From Acanthococcus lagerstroemiae (Eukaryota > Arthropoda > Insecta > Hemiptera > Eriococcidae): a stretch of DNA of 64,000 nucleotides. The position numbers and the translations under genes were made by a program. The stretch spans positions 41,968,268-42,032,267 of the forward strand of contig CM063108.1 in NCBI GenBank assembly GCA_031841125.1, in the 5' to 3' direction. The notes beneath the pieces were generated by a model, which was not told the origin of the DNA, made no database searches, and saw only the letters and a list, made by a program, of their open reading frames with translations. Below, piece after piece: positions 12,160 through 21,111 of this stretch (positions are counted from its first letter, which is position 1; each line of letters starts with the position of its first letter).

Positions 12160-13464
12160 ATGGGTAAAACAAAAATAAAGACCGAAAATATGAGAATTTC
12201 TTTCTTCAATTGCTAGGGGTTGGCGAACGAGGAAAGATTTTTGGAATCGGAAAATGCGTTGGAGGTGCTAAAGTGGGATATAATTGGGATATCAGAAACA
12301 AAACGGAAAGGGGAAAATTTATCCAAAAGGAGAAATGGTAATTTCTTTTATTATTTTGAGTCAACAATAGGGTACAGGGGAGTAGGTTTCTACATCAAGG
12401 AGCAGTGGGTGCCCCACGTAAAAGAAGTAAAGGGTATAAGTGAACGCATAGCAGTGCTGAAAATTGATATAAATAAAGGAACCAAACTTTCGATAATCCA
12501 AGTTTATGCTCATACACTAGACTCTTCAGCGGTGGAAATCGAAAAGTTTTACGGCCAGTTAAGCCAAATTTATGAAAATGAAAGAGAATACTTATACATG
12601 GGGGACTTTAATGCCAAGGTTGGTAAAAATAGGGGAAATAGAAGAAATGTTGGTAAATATACTAACGGAGAAACAAACGAAAATGGGGAAAGGCTTGTAG
12701 GATTAGCTGATCAATATAATTTAAAAATAGCTGGATCGTTTTTCAGAAAGAGTGGTAACAAGAAATAGACATGAAAGTCACCTAATGGGAAGTCAAAAAA
12801 TGAAATAGATCATAATATTTTGATCAATGAAATGAGAGTTTTAATGAACGTGGCTGTTATTTCAAATTTATACTTCAGATCAGATCGCAGGATAGGGAGG
12901 TGCAAATTAAAATTTCCAAATATAACGAACATTCTAGTAAGTACATCAAAGTAAAAAATGAAAATAAGAGGTACATTATCCCTATTTATAAAATACCGCA
13001 AGCTTTGAACATATCACAAGAAGAATTGGAAACAGTAGTTACCATTGAGAGGATGCAAGCAAAATACGATAAAATTGAGACAGAAACAAAGAAACAATGT
13101 GGGAGGTGGGGAGTCTAAAGATTGAGACACAAACAAATGACAAACTGAGTATACAAACAAAAAACCTTATAGAAAGAAAAATGACACTCAAGAAAAAGAA
13201 ATTGAAAACTCGAGTAGAAAGTACTGAGCTCACAAAGATGAACAAGCTAGTCAAAAAAAAAAAAAAAAAAAAAAAATTATTAGTAAATACGAAACTGAAA
13301 TGATAAAAAATGTACTGGAGGAAACATGGTCAGTAAAAAAGGCAAAAAAAAATCCAAAGGTACTAACATCTTACCCAAAATCAAGGGTGATAATGATTTC
13401 ATATTTGAGAGAAGGAACAAACAGTAAAAAAAGGAACGGAATTTTATGAAACGCTGTACAGGGT
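12160..13464 (+). pseudogene. LINE ORF2, 5' half (AP-type endonuclease), interrupted by the Polinton
   Basis: The frame opening at ATG 12160 is broken by a TAG at 12214 and then open at 12220-12768. It encodes an exonuclease-endonuclease-phosphatase domain as in craniofacial-development-protein-2-like LINEs: KWDIIGISETKRKGE, GYRGVGFYIKEQW, IIQVYAHT and YLYMGDFNAKVG (catalytic Asn/Asp region). Past 12768 the frame continues through TAG and TGA codons where related elements have Trp, up to an EIDH motif (about 12810), and then decays. The last codons (EFYETLYR) run into the CAGGGT target site and resume at 28885. This copy was already a LINE pseudogene or has decayed since; it is the insertion target of the large element. 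Confidence 0.85.
13459..13464. other. Target site duplication CAGGGT, left copy
   Basis: CAGGGT directly precedes the left TIR and is repeated directly after the right TIR at 28879-28884. Six bp is the duplication length characteristic of Polinton/Maverick integration. Confidence 0.93.
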
Positions 13465-13820
13465 AGTAGTATAGAAAGGTTGGGTTCTGGCTCGAGTTCA
13501 CATTTCTGTAAATTTATTGTTGAAAAACATTTTTCTGAATGAATTCTGTTCTCTCTGGCTCGAGTTCACATTTCTGTAAATTTTCTGTTGAAAACATTTT
13601 TCTGAGTGAGTTCTGTTCTCTCTGAATCGAGTTCACATTTTTGTACATTCGATGTTGAAAACACATTTTTGTACATTCGCTGTTGAAAACACATTTGTGT
13701 AAGTTCTGTTCTCTGTAACCAAGTTCACATTTTTGTGTTGGTGTTAAAAGAATTGATATTGTAATATAAAGTGGTCGAGTTTCCATTTTTTTTATCAGAC
13801 CACTTTTTTTTTCTAACTTG

Positions 13821-13847
13821 GATTTCAAGTGATTTTGGTTTGAAATC
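13821..13847. promoter_or_regulatory. 27-bp palindrome GATTTCAA...TTGAAATC in left TIR
   Basis: GATTTCAA-N11-TTGAAATC. The same palindrome in related form lies at 28360-28386 (right TIR) and at 15279-15305, just behind the stop of the 138-aa gene. The third site is outside the TIR, so the motif has probably been kept for a role such as protein binding, RNA 3'-end formation or replication. Role unknown. Confidence 0.5.
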
Positions 13848-14037
13848 TTAATACTAAAAAAAAAATCGAAAATTGATAACCTAGTTTAAAAAAAAAATAA
13901 ATAAAAAAATAAATAAAAAAAATAATAAAAAAAATAAAAAAAAATCGAAAATTGATAACCTAGTTTAAAAAAAAAAAAAAATCGAAAATTGATAACCTAG
14001 TTTAAAAAAAAAAAATAAAAATATTATATATTATAAA

Positions 14038-14823
14038 ATGGAAATGATTGAAAGTAAAAGCAATAACTTTAATTTTGATGACTCTACACACTGTGTATCT
14101 AAAAAGATACCATCAGTGAAAGTGATTAATCAAGAACCTGTAGGCCTCTGGATGTCTAATGAAAATTTGATGTCTTGTGAGTGGAGAAAAAATTGCAACG
14201 AGTCATGTTCAGGTGCCAGCTGTGTAGAACATTTTGTAAATACAAAACCGCACACAATTGAGACTCGAGATGGATCAATTCAAGGTAGGATTATCGATAA
14301 AAATCGTATTTTAATCATTAGACGCCAACTTAAACTTATCAGACTTTCTCGAAATGATTACTCTTTTGCTGGTTATTGGGTAAAAGGAGATACAGACTAT
14401 ATTTCAGCACGTAAGTATCTCTTAGTGTTTCTAGATGAAAAGAATCATCCACTACATAAAGAACCAATCCAACTTACAGCTAGAGGTGTATTTCAGGTAG
14501 AATTTGATAAGAATTTATTAAAGTTTAGAAAAGAATTTAAAACAGTTTATAGTAAAACACGAGGTGTAATGTCAGATTTATGGTATTCTATGCTTGTGTT
14601 CTGTCCTACTTTTGTATCAAACGTAGTAGGTTCTTTAAAAAAGAGTAGAGCATGTTGTATTGAAAATTATATTGTTCCAACAGAATCTAATTTGAACTCT
14701 TTATGTGTAGGTAGAGATAAAGAAGTCTCAAAAATTGTTGAAGCTATGTTTAATGATTCTGAAAAATGGAAAGCTGAAAATAGTAAACCTTTCATAACCA
14801 CATTAGTTCAAGAAAATGAATAA
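14038..14823 (+). CDS. TIR-borne 261-aa Cys-containing protein, left copy (unknown function)
   Basis: Starts at ATGGAAATGA within TATTATAAAATGGAAATG, the start context shared with the 138-aa gene and PolB, and ends at TAA 14821-14823. I do not recognise the family. Residues 47-62 hold a Cys cluster C-x5-C-x3-C-x4-C. The middle (about 80-175) is rich in beta-prone hydrophobic/charged alternation (RILIIRRQLKLIRLSR, KYLLVFLDEKNHPLH, IQLTARGVFQVEF), looking like a compact globular domain. No signal peptide or membrane segment is apparent. The protein is identical to the right-TIR copy (28168-27383), so the gene is present twice per element and both copies read inward. The start motif shared with PolB suggests expression with the replication genes (inference). 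Confidence 0.85.
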   Translation: MEMIESKSNNFNFDDSTHCVSKKIPSVKVINQEPVGLWMSNENLMSCEWRKNCNESCSGASCVEHFVNTKPHTIETRDGSIQGRIIDKNRILIIRRQLKLIRLSRNDYSFAGYWVKGDTDYISARKYLLVFLDEKNHPLHKEPIQLTARGVFQVEFDKNLLKFRKEFKTVYSKTRGVMSDLWYSMLVFCPTFVSNVVGSLKKSRACCIENYIVPTESNLNSLCVGRDKEVSKIVEAMFNDSEKWKAENSKPFITTLVQENE

Positions 14824-14827
14824 TGTA

Positions 14828-14853
14828 TTTTTATATGATTTTTCATATAAAAA
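14828..14853. terminator. Perfect 11-bp-stem hairpin after the TIR gene
   Basis: TTTTTATATGA-TTTT-TCATATAAAAA, 4 bp after the TAA of the TIR gene and ending 5 bp before the inner TIR border. The mirror copy is at 27353-27378. Position behind a stop codon suggests an RNA 3'-end signal, but it could also be a recombination or replication structure. Confidence 0.5.
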
Positions 14854-14861
14854 TAATAAAA

Positions 14862-15278
14862 ATGGAAATGAATAACACTTTTAAAAATTATCATTGCGAA
14901 TTAAAAAACATTGAATTCCTTAAATGTTTTAAATATATTAATATTTATTTGGAAACAGATCTATATAAATTTATGGAAAATATTGTTTATGACTTTATTC
15001 CTGAAAATAAAATTAAAGAATTTTATAAAGATTTAGAAAAAAAAGGCGAGAAAGAATTTGTAGAAGATATTAGAAAGACATTTAAATCTAAAGAACGAAA
15101 AGAAAATCAAAATATTTCAAGAAAAAATATTAATGATACAATGATAGAAACATTTGCTATTAGAACGGGAAAAAGTAAAGAAGATATAAAAAAAATTAAA
15201 ATGCTAATACTTTTAAAAAAAATAACTAAAAAAAATATTACATTTAAAAATGGAGAAATAGAAAATATAGATTATTAA
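14862..15278 (+). CDS. Unknown 138-aa lysine/isoleucine-rich protein
   Basis: First gene inside the unique region. I chose ATG 14862 because it carries the ATAAAATGGAAATGA context shared with the TIR gene and PolB; the frame is open further upstream only because the hairpin has no stop. The protein is very rich in Lys, Ile, Asn and Glu. Residues about 30-70 (YLETDLYKFMENIVYDFI, KEFYKDLEKKGEKEF) and 95-120 look alpha-helical. No catalytic motif, Cys cluster or membrane helix was recognised. The stop at 15276-15278 touches the palindrome at 15279-15305. Composition is as AT-rich as the other element genes, unlike the island that follows. Function unknown. Confidence 0.75.
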   Translation: MEMNNTFKNYHCELKNIEFLKCFKYINIYLETDLYKFMENIVYDFIPENKIKEFYKDLEKKGEKEFVEDIRKTFKSKERKENQNISRKNINDTMIETFAIRTGKSKEDIKKIKMLILLKKITKKNITFKNGEIENIDY

Positions 15279-15305
15279 GATTTCAAACAAAAATTATTTG
15301 AAATC
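15279..15305. promoter_or_regulatory. Internal copy of the TIR palindrome
   Basis: GATTTCAAACAAAAATTATTTGAAATC in two arms, directly behind the stop codon of the 138-aa gene. It matches the TIR palindromes at 13821-13847 and 28360-28386 in both arms. Confidence 0.5.
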
Positions 15306-15306
15306 T

Positions 15307-15965
15307 CTTGGAAAATGCGAAAAAAACTCACGAGAAAATTTTGCAAAACCACTGCCCCCCGCGAACGCCCTGAATTTTTATTTGCATTTTTTTTTGTCCG
15401 CGGGAGGCTGTGGAAACTCTGAGAGTTTTTTTTTTTTTCCACCAAGGCCGTCGATTCACGCATCCGAGACTGATATGGCCGGCTTCATATCAGCTCAGAG
15501 TACGCGAGTCTAAACCCGGTGTTATCTTTTTTTTTTTTTTTTCACTGTAGTTCGACCTCCAAGCACCCAGCGACGCGTGTGCACCCGCGCCATCGGAGTA
15601 CGTCAGAGATCTAGTACAGCGGTTTTTTTTTTTATTTATTTTGCATTGAATGTTACTACCTAATCAGCGCTGATTACAGAGACTTAGTAACTCGACATCG
15701 TCGACCCCGAGATAACACTTTTGATTTGCCGCCGTGACGCTGTTCAGTCACGGTTACAGTTTGTTATCCCGAGGGGAACTAGCCTAGGTGAGGTGTACGG
15801 ACCTTTCCCCTCTTTAGCACTTCCGTCTAATATGGGGAGGAAGCCTAATGTACAGCTCCTAGCTCCGATAGAGTGTTATTTAAAATTTGTATATATACTT
15901 ACGAAGCCCGTAACCAACATTACATATGAGTTTGAAAATGCAAACATAGCACTCTCATATTTATG
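15307..15965. other. GC-richer non-coding island inside the element
   Basis: Between the 138-aa gene and PolB the composition changes sharply: blocks such as CCACTGCCCCCCGCGAACGC, GTGTGCACCCGCGCCATCGG and CGACATCGTCGACCCCGAG, split by three T runs (about 15426-15438, 15528-15542, 15624-15633). No credible ORF is present; the 81-codon frame at 15721-15966 has no features. It may be a host repeat inserted into the element, a captured host segment, or a structured non-coding/regulatory region. A clear target duplication was not found. Confidence 0.45.
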
Positions 15966-16157
15966 AATAAATTATCATCGCCGTATAGATTCGATTCATG
16001 TATAATTTTTTTCAATGCCATGATGGTGTTATCATTTAATTGATTGCGCTAACCTTGTTAATTATTTGGTTGTTTTCGTGCATAAATTAGCGTGTAATGA
16101 AGAAATACGATAAATAAAAAATTGAATTACGTTAAAAGAATAATCATATATAATAAA

Positions 16158-19100
16158 ATGGAAATGATAAATAAAAAATATGCACCGAGAATGTGTATAG
16201 AGTGTAATAAAAAAATTACATACAAAAATTATGCTAGACATGTCAGATCTAAGCATGGAAGGACAACAACAACAGCAAAAGATTTAAGAAATGATTTGCG
16301 AAATTGTGGAGTGAAAGGTGTATCTAAGTTGAAAAAATCTGAATTATTGGAAATTAGAGACAAGATACAGAGACAGAGTTCGAATTTTGAGAGAGAGATT
16401 CTGAATAAATTAACGAAAAAAGAACTCATTAAAAAAGTTGGAGAAAGAAACAAAAATTTAACTAGAGCTAAAATAATTGAAAAATTCTTACAATCTCAAA
16501 ATGTAAAGTATCTCCAAGAATTTAATTTTGATGATGATAGTTTTGATGAGCCTATAGTTCGTCCTAGTGTGAGAAAGATAGATGGGTGTTGGAAAAATAT
16601 GGTAAATCAATTCTCTATAGTATACGAACCTGCAAAATATGATTTAAGAATTTATTTAGACAAAATTACAGAACTTCTTGGTAGAAAGCTTAAAAGTGAG
16701 ATGAAAAAGAAAAAGGCAATAAGCATAGGATTAATAGCAGTTGTAAACTATATAGAAATAGATCACACAACTGGAGATAAAATAGGTGATAAAGAGGCAT
16801 ATTTTCGATCAAAGCATCATATTATAGTAGATTCGAATGCAATTGAAAGTGCATTAATCTCAGCAAAAAATGAAGTTATACAAAAGTATGAGAGTTATAC
16901 TGCTCAAAATACTAAATATAAATTTGATCAAGTTATTGAAATAAATATTCAATCTGATAAAAATGACCCTTTACGTGGTGGGACTTATATTCAATTACCC
17001 AAATTTATTCAATCAAAAAAGTGTTGTATTAATGTGAAAAATATTCAAAATAGAAATTTTAAGTGTCTCAAGCAAGAAGATCTTAGATGCTTTGAATATG
17101 CGTTGGAAAGTATTTTGAATTCAGTTACAATTAATACAGATCGAGTTTCAAATTATGATATCACGAAATATGAAGAACTGAAAATGGAATATCCAGTTAA
17201 TTTAATTCCAGAAAATATTAAAAAATATGAAAAATTTCTAGGTATATCTATCAATATTTATAAGTATGAGGAAGATGAAGAGGGTATTGGTCAATTTTCT
17301 TTAATTTATAAACCAATTAGTAGTGAAAACCATGTAAATTTACTACAGTATAAGGATCATATTGTTGGGATAAAAAACTTGAGTGCTCTATTAAAAGGAA
17401 AAATACATAAATATAATGAACATGTAGAAATTTGTATGAAATGCCATAAAAGATTTAAAGATAAATTAAAATATGGGGAACATTTAAAAAATTGTATAAA
17501 TGATGAGCAAAATATAGAAATGCCAAATGAAGAGAAGAAATTTCGAAAATATTGCACAAATGGGGCAGAACAATATCATCCATACACAGTGACGTTGGAT
17601 TTTGAATGTCTATTGGAAAAAATGCAAAAAGAAACTAAATCAACAAAATATCTCCAGAAACATATTGCTAACAGTTTTTGTTTCTATTCTGACCAACAAG
17701 GAACACAGCTGGTTAGAGACTCGAATGTACAAAACTTGATGAATCAATTCAATTCTTGGTTAATAGAACATGCTCGCGCATACAACAAGATAAGAAGAAT
17801 TAATAAGCCAATGATTTGGGGACAAGATGAAGATATCAAATTCAAAGAAACTTCTCACTGTCATTTATGTAACAAGATTCTTGCAGAAAATGAAAAAGTT
17901 AGAGATCATGATCATTATACAGGAAAATTTCGTGGTGTAGCCTGTGGAGAGTGCAACTCGCATTTAAGAATGCCAAGATTCATTCCAATTTTGATTCATA
18001 ATTTAAAATACGATTCCAAAATATTTTTACAATGGTTGTTAAAATTATTTAGTGGGAATGAGAGGAAGCCTTCTGAGAAACATGATGTGAAAATTATTGC
18101 AGAAAATTGTGAAAATTATAAAACATTTTCCAAAAAGGTGGTGATAGATCATTGTGAAGTAAAACGAGATTCCACTTATTGCTGCACTTGTAAAAGAAAA
18201 TATTGGGACAAAATATTAAAAAAATGTTCCTCTTGTCAAGGAGAAAAACTGAAAATAAGTAGGAAAGGAGATAAAATACCTATAGAAATGGAATTTAGAT
18301 TTATTGACACATTAAATTTTGTGGGAATTAGTTTAGATCAAGCAGTAAAAAATCTAGCAGAAGTGAATGACTGTTTTTGTGCTAGGTGTAAAAAAGTACA
18401 GAAAATTAGGAAAGGACAATTTTTACCAATAAATGAGAATGGCATTTTAAAATATGCAGCAAAATGTGAAATTTGTGATTCTGAATTGACAAAGCCGATT
18501 AATTATAATAAATTTCAAAATATATTGAGAGAATTTAAAAAAGAAGACCTACATTTGGTTTTACAGAAGGGGATTTATCCTTATGACTGGGTTAGTACTT
18601 ATGATAAATTCTCTGAGCAATTACCATTAGATAAAAAGGCGTGGTATTCGATGTTAAATAATAAACATATATCTGATGACGATTTATCAAAAGCAAAAAA
18701 AGTTTACAAATATTTTGGATGTAAAAATTTTGGAGATTATCATGATTTATACTTGAAACTAGATACAATTCTCACAAAAGATATTTTTGATAATTTTAGG
18801 GAAATGTGTTATAAACATTATGGACTAGATCCTGTATATTATATTTCAGCACCACATTTATCAGATAGTGCTTCTTTAAAATTCACGAAACAATCGCTTG
18901 AGCTAATTACTGATCAAGAAAATTATGAAATTTATGAGAAAGGAATAAGAGGAGGGATTTCCAACATTCCTCATAGACACGCTCTTGCTAATAATTGTTA
19001 CTTTTACGATGAGAAAGAAAGAAAAACGATAAAATTAAGCAAAGAAAAAGCCAAAGAGAAAGGAATTTGGGATAGTAAAAAGCATATCAGTTATATTCTA

Positions 19101-20453
19101 TATTTAGATTGTAATAATTTATATGGGTGGGCTCTGAGTCAACCATTACCAATAGGTGAATTCTTGAACTATAATTTGCTAGCCCATCAAATTGAAGATG
19201 CGCAAGCAAAAAATTCCGAAGCAAAGAAATCTTTAGAAAGCAAATTTGAAAAATTGACTTATAAACCATCAGACTTTACTCAAGATGTAATTCTTACTCT
19301 AGATGACAATGGTGAGTATGGATATACTTTTATAGCTGATCTTGAGATTCCTACAGAATTACACGAAAAATTTAAAGATTATCCCATGCTTCCAGAACAA
19401 TATGTACCTAGAGAATCAGAATTGTCAGATTTTCAAAAAATTTTGATTGAACAAAAAATAGGTAATAAACCAAAAATGAGTAAATTAATAAGTACGCTAC
19501 ACCCAAAACATAATTATCTCATTGATTACAGAATGTTGAAAGAATGCTTGAAACAAGGTATAGTTTTAAAGAGTATAAATAATTACATAAGATTCAAACA
19601 AAAAGCTTGGATGAAACCATATATTGATAAGAATACAAGCTTAAGACAAAAAGCAAAAAATGATTATGAGAAAGATCTCTATAAATTACTCAATAATAGT
19701 GTCTATGGAAAACAAATGGAGAACGTTAGAAAAAGATGTACAGTACAAATAGTGACTACTTTAGACTCATTTCTTAAACAGAATGAGTTTGAAACAAGAG
19801 TTGTTCTTGATGAAGAAACTGTTTTACTTCACATTCAAAATAAGAAAGTAAAGTTGAATAAACCAATATTTGGGGGGTTTGTTGTTCTGGAGTTGTCAAA
19901 ATTATTAATGTTCCAGTTCTACTACAATGTTTTAAAAACGAAATATGGAGACAAAATAAGATTATTAGGAACTGATACAGATTCATTGATTGTTTATATA
20001 GAATGTGATGATGTTTATGAGGACATAAAAGAGAATCTAGATTATTACGACACTTCAGATTATTTAATGGATTGGATGCCTCAAGTAAACAAAAAAGTTC
20101 CAGGATTATTCAAGGATGAATACTTAGGAATCCCAATAAGAGAGTGGGTAGGACTAAGATCAAAAATGTACTCCTTCAGAAACGACACATCGAAAGAGAA
20201 AAAAGTGTGTAAGGGAATTAAAAGATTGAATATAGAAAGAATGAAATTTGAAATGTACAAAAACTGTTTGTTCAATAGCAAGCAAACTAAGGAAATTGTG
20301 CATGGAATTGTTTCCAAAAAGCTGAAATTGTATACTATATCAATCAATAAAATTGCACTATCTCCTTATGATGATAAAAGATACTTAATTGATGAAATGA
20401 ATACACTTCCATATGGCTATAAAAAATATTGTATAATAAATGAAACGAACTAA
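16158..20453 (+). CDS. PolB: Protein-primed-type family B DNA polymerase
   Basis: Replicates the element's linear genome from its ends. I take ATG 16158 (same TATATAATAAAATGGAAATG context as the TIR gene) rather than 16122; it gives 1431 aa. Numbered from 16122: a C2H2-like zinc finger near 25-45 (CIECNKK...HVRSKHG), a SAP-like stretch after it, exonuclease motif I LDFECL (Asp493), a Cys/His segment CHLC...RDHDHYTGKFRG...CGEC (HNH-like fold, usual in Polinton-type polymerases), motif A YLDCNNLYGWALSQPLP (Asp996), motif B LLNNSVYGKQ, and motif C GTDTDS (Asp1285, Asp1287). All catalytic residues seen are kept and there is no internal stop, so the enzyme looks functional. Length is in the usual range for Polinton PolB with an N-terminal extension. 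The last 14 bases overlap the ATPase gene. Confidence 0.95.
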   Translation: MEMINKKYAPRMCIECNKKITYKNYARHVRSKHGRTTTTAKDLRNDLRNCGVKGVSKLKKSELLEIRDKIQRQSSNFEREILNKLTKKELIKKVGERNKNLTRAKIIEKFLQSQNVKYLQEFNFDDDSFDEPIVRPSVRKIDGCWKNMVNQFSIVYEPAKYDLRIYLDKITELLGRKLKSEMKKKKAISIGLIAVVNYIEIDHTTGDKIGDKEAYFRSKHHIIVDSNAIESALISAKNEVIQKYESYTAQNTKYKFDQVIEINIQSDKNDPLRGGTYIQLPKFIQSKKCCINVKNIQNRNFKCLKQEDLRCFEYALESILNSVTINTDRVSNYDITKYEELKMEYPVNLIPENIKKYEKFLGISINIYKYEEDEEGIGQFSLIYKPISSENHVNLLQYKDHIVGIKNLSALLKGKIHKYNEHVEICMKCHKRFKDKLKYGEHLKNCINDEQNIEMPNEEKKFRKYCTNGAEQYHPYTVTLDFECLLEKMQKETKSTKYLQKHIANSFCFYSDQQGTQLVRDSNVQNLMNQFNSWLIEHARAYNKIRRINKPMIWGQDEDIKFKETSHCHLCNKILAENEKVRDHDHYTGKFRGVACGECNSHLRMPRFIPILIHNLKYDSKIFLQWLLKLFSGNERKPSEKHDVKIIAENCENYKTFSKKVVIDHCEVKRDSTYCCTCKRKYWDKILKKCSSCQGEKLKISRKGDKIPIEMEFRFIDTLNFVGISLDQAVKNLAEVNDCFCARCKKVQKIRKGQFLPINENGILKYAAKCEICDSELTKPINYNKFQNILREFKKEDLHLVLQKGIYPYDWVSTYDKFSEQLPLDKKAWYSMLNNKHISDDDLSKAKKVYKYFGCKNFGDYHDLYLKLDTILTKDIFDNFREMCYKHYGLDPVYYISAPHLSDSASLKFTKQSLELITDQENYEIYEKGIRGGISNIPHRHALANNCYFYDEKERKTIKLSKEKAKEKGIWDSKKHISYILYLDCNNLYGWALSQPLPIGEFLNYNLLAHQIEDAQAKNSEAKKSLESKFEKLTYKPSDFTQDVILTLDDNGEYGYTFIADLEIPTELHEKFKDYPMLPEQYVPRESELSDFQKILIEQKIGNKPKMSKLISTLHPKHNYLIDYRMLKECLKQGIVLKSINNYIRFKQKAWMKPYIDKNTSLRQKAKNDYEKDLYKLLNNSVYGKQMENVRKRCTVQIVTTLDSFLKQNEFETRVVLDEETVLLHIQNKKVKLNKPIFGGFVVLELSKLLMFQFYYNVLKTKYGDKIRLLGTDTDSLIVYIECDDVYEDIKENLDYYDTSDYLMDWMPQVNKKVPGLFKDEYLGIPIREWVGLRSKMYSFRNDTSKEKKVCKGIKRLNIERMKFEMYKNCLFNSKQTKEIVHGIVSKKLKLYTISINKIALSPYDDKRYLIDEMNTLPYGYKKYCIINETN

Positions 20454-21111
20454 AATAAAGAATAAGACTGAAGTTTTAAACTTTGATAATAGTGTTCCAA
20501 CTTGTAGATTGAAGGAAGTGTTTCCTAATATAATGAGATGTTGTATATGTGGTCCTAGTGGGTCTGGGAAAACGAATGTTTTATTGACTATATTAGTGGA
20601 TAGACCATTACCTGATAATGTATATTTATGTTCAAATACTTCTTATCAACCAAAGTATGAAAAGTTTCGCAAAATATTGCAAAACGAGAAACTTAAAAAC
20701 AAAAAATTTCATACAGTATCACTCGAGGATTTACCAGACCCTAATAAAATAGAAAAAGGATCAGTAGTAATCTTTGATGATATCTACACAGAAAACCATG
20801 ATAAAATAGGTAAATATTATTCATGGAGTCGTCATAATGATATTTCATGCTACTATTTATCCCAAACATATTCAAAAATTCCAAAACAACAGATTAGAGA
20901 TAATTTTAATTACTTAATTCTTTTTGAACAAGATCTTACCAATCTGACACATATTTATAACGAATATGCTAGGACCATAACATTTAATCAGTTCAAATCA
21001 ATATGTAATGATTGCTGGCAAAAACCGTATGACTTTGTAGTTATAGATAAAGAATGTGATCAGAAAAATGGTAGGTTCAAATACAAATTTGAGGAAAATT
21101 TTATATTATAA
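20440..21111 (+). CDS. FtsK/HerA-type genome-packaging ATPase
   Basis: A 223-aa protein with Walker A GPSGSGKT at residues 38-45 and Walker B SVVIFDDIY near 106-114. Size and motifs match the A32/FtsK-HerA packaging ATPases of Polintons, which pump DNA into the capsid. The Gln/Asn-containing segment YYLSQTYSKIPKQQIRDN (about 146-163) fits the sensor region of the family. The gene overlaps PolB by 14 nt in another frame and its stop abuts the next ATG. The start lies in GTATAATAAATG. No damage is seen. Confidence 0.92.
   Translation: MKRTKIKNKTEVLNFDNSVPTCRLKEVFPNIMRCCICGPSGSGKTNVLLTILVDRPLPDNVYLCSNTSYQPKYEKFRKILQNEKLKNKKFHTVSLEDLPDPNKIEKGSVVIFDDIYTENHDKIGKYYSWSRHNDISCYYLSQTYSKIPKQQIRDNFNYLILFEQDLTNLTHIYNEYARTITFNQFKSICNDCWQKPYDFVVIDKECDQKNGRFKYKFEENFIL

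Larger units (their letters stand above)
13465..14858 (+). repeat. Left terminal inverted repeat (about 1394 bp)
   Basis: Complementary to 27348-28878. The outer part (13465-13790) is built of about 70-bp tandem units (CTCGAGTTCACATTTCTGTA ... CTGTTGAAAACA ... GAGTTCTGTTCTCTCT). Next comes a 27-bp palindrome (13821-13847), then three copies of ATCGAAAATTGATAACC at 13865, 13944 and 13981 embedded in poly-A, then the complete 261-codon gene. The match ends at AAAATAATA (14858), 4 bp before the ATG of the next gene. It is about 137 bp shorter than the right TIR because it has fewer outer tandem units. Confidence 0.92.

Noticed and set aside
14823..14861. Start of the 138-aa gene at 14823 instead of 14862
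   Set aside because: The extra codons are the TIR hairpin; 14862 has the conserved ATAAAATGGAAATGA context.
15470..15520. tRNA- or SINE-like promoter boxes in the island
   Set aside because: GGCCGGCTTCA and GAGTCTAAACCCGG only loosely resemble A and B boxes; no cloverleaf could be drawn.
15721..15966. 81-codon frame inside the GC-rich island
   Set aside because: No motif, no start context like other element genes, composition unlike them.
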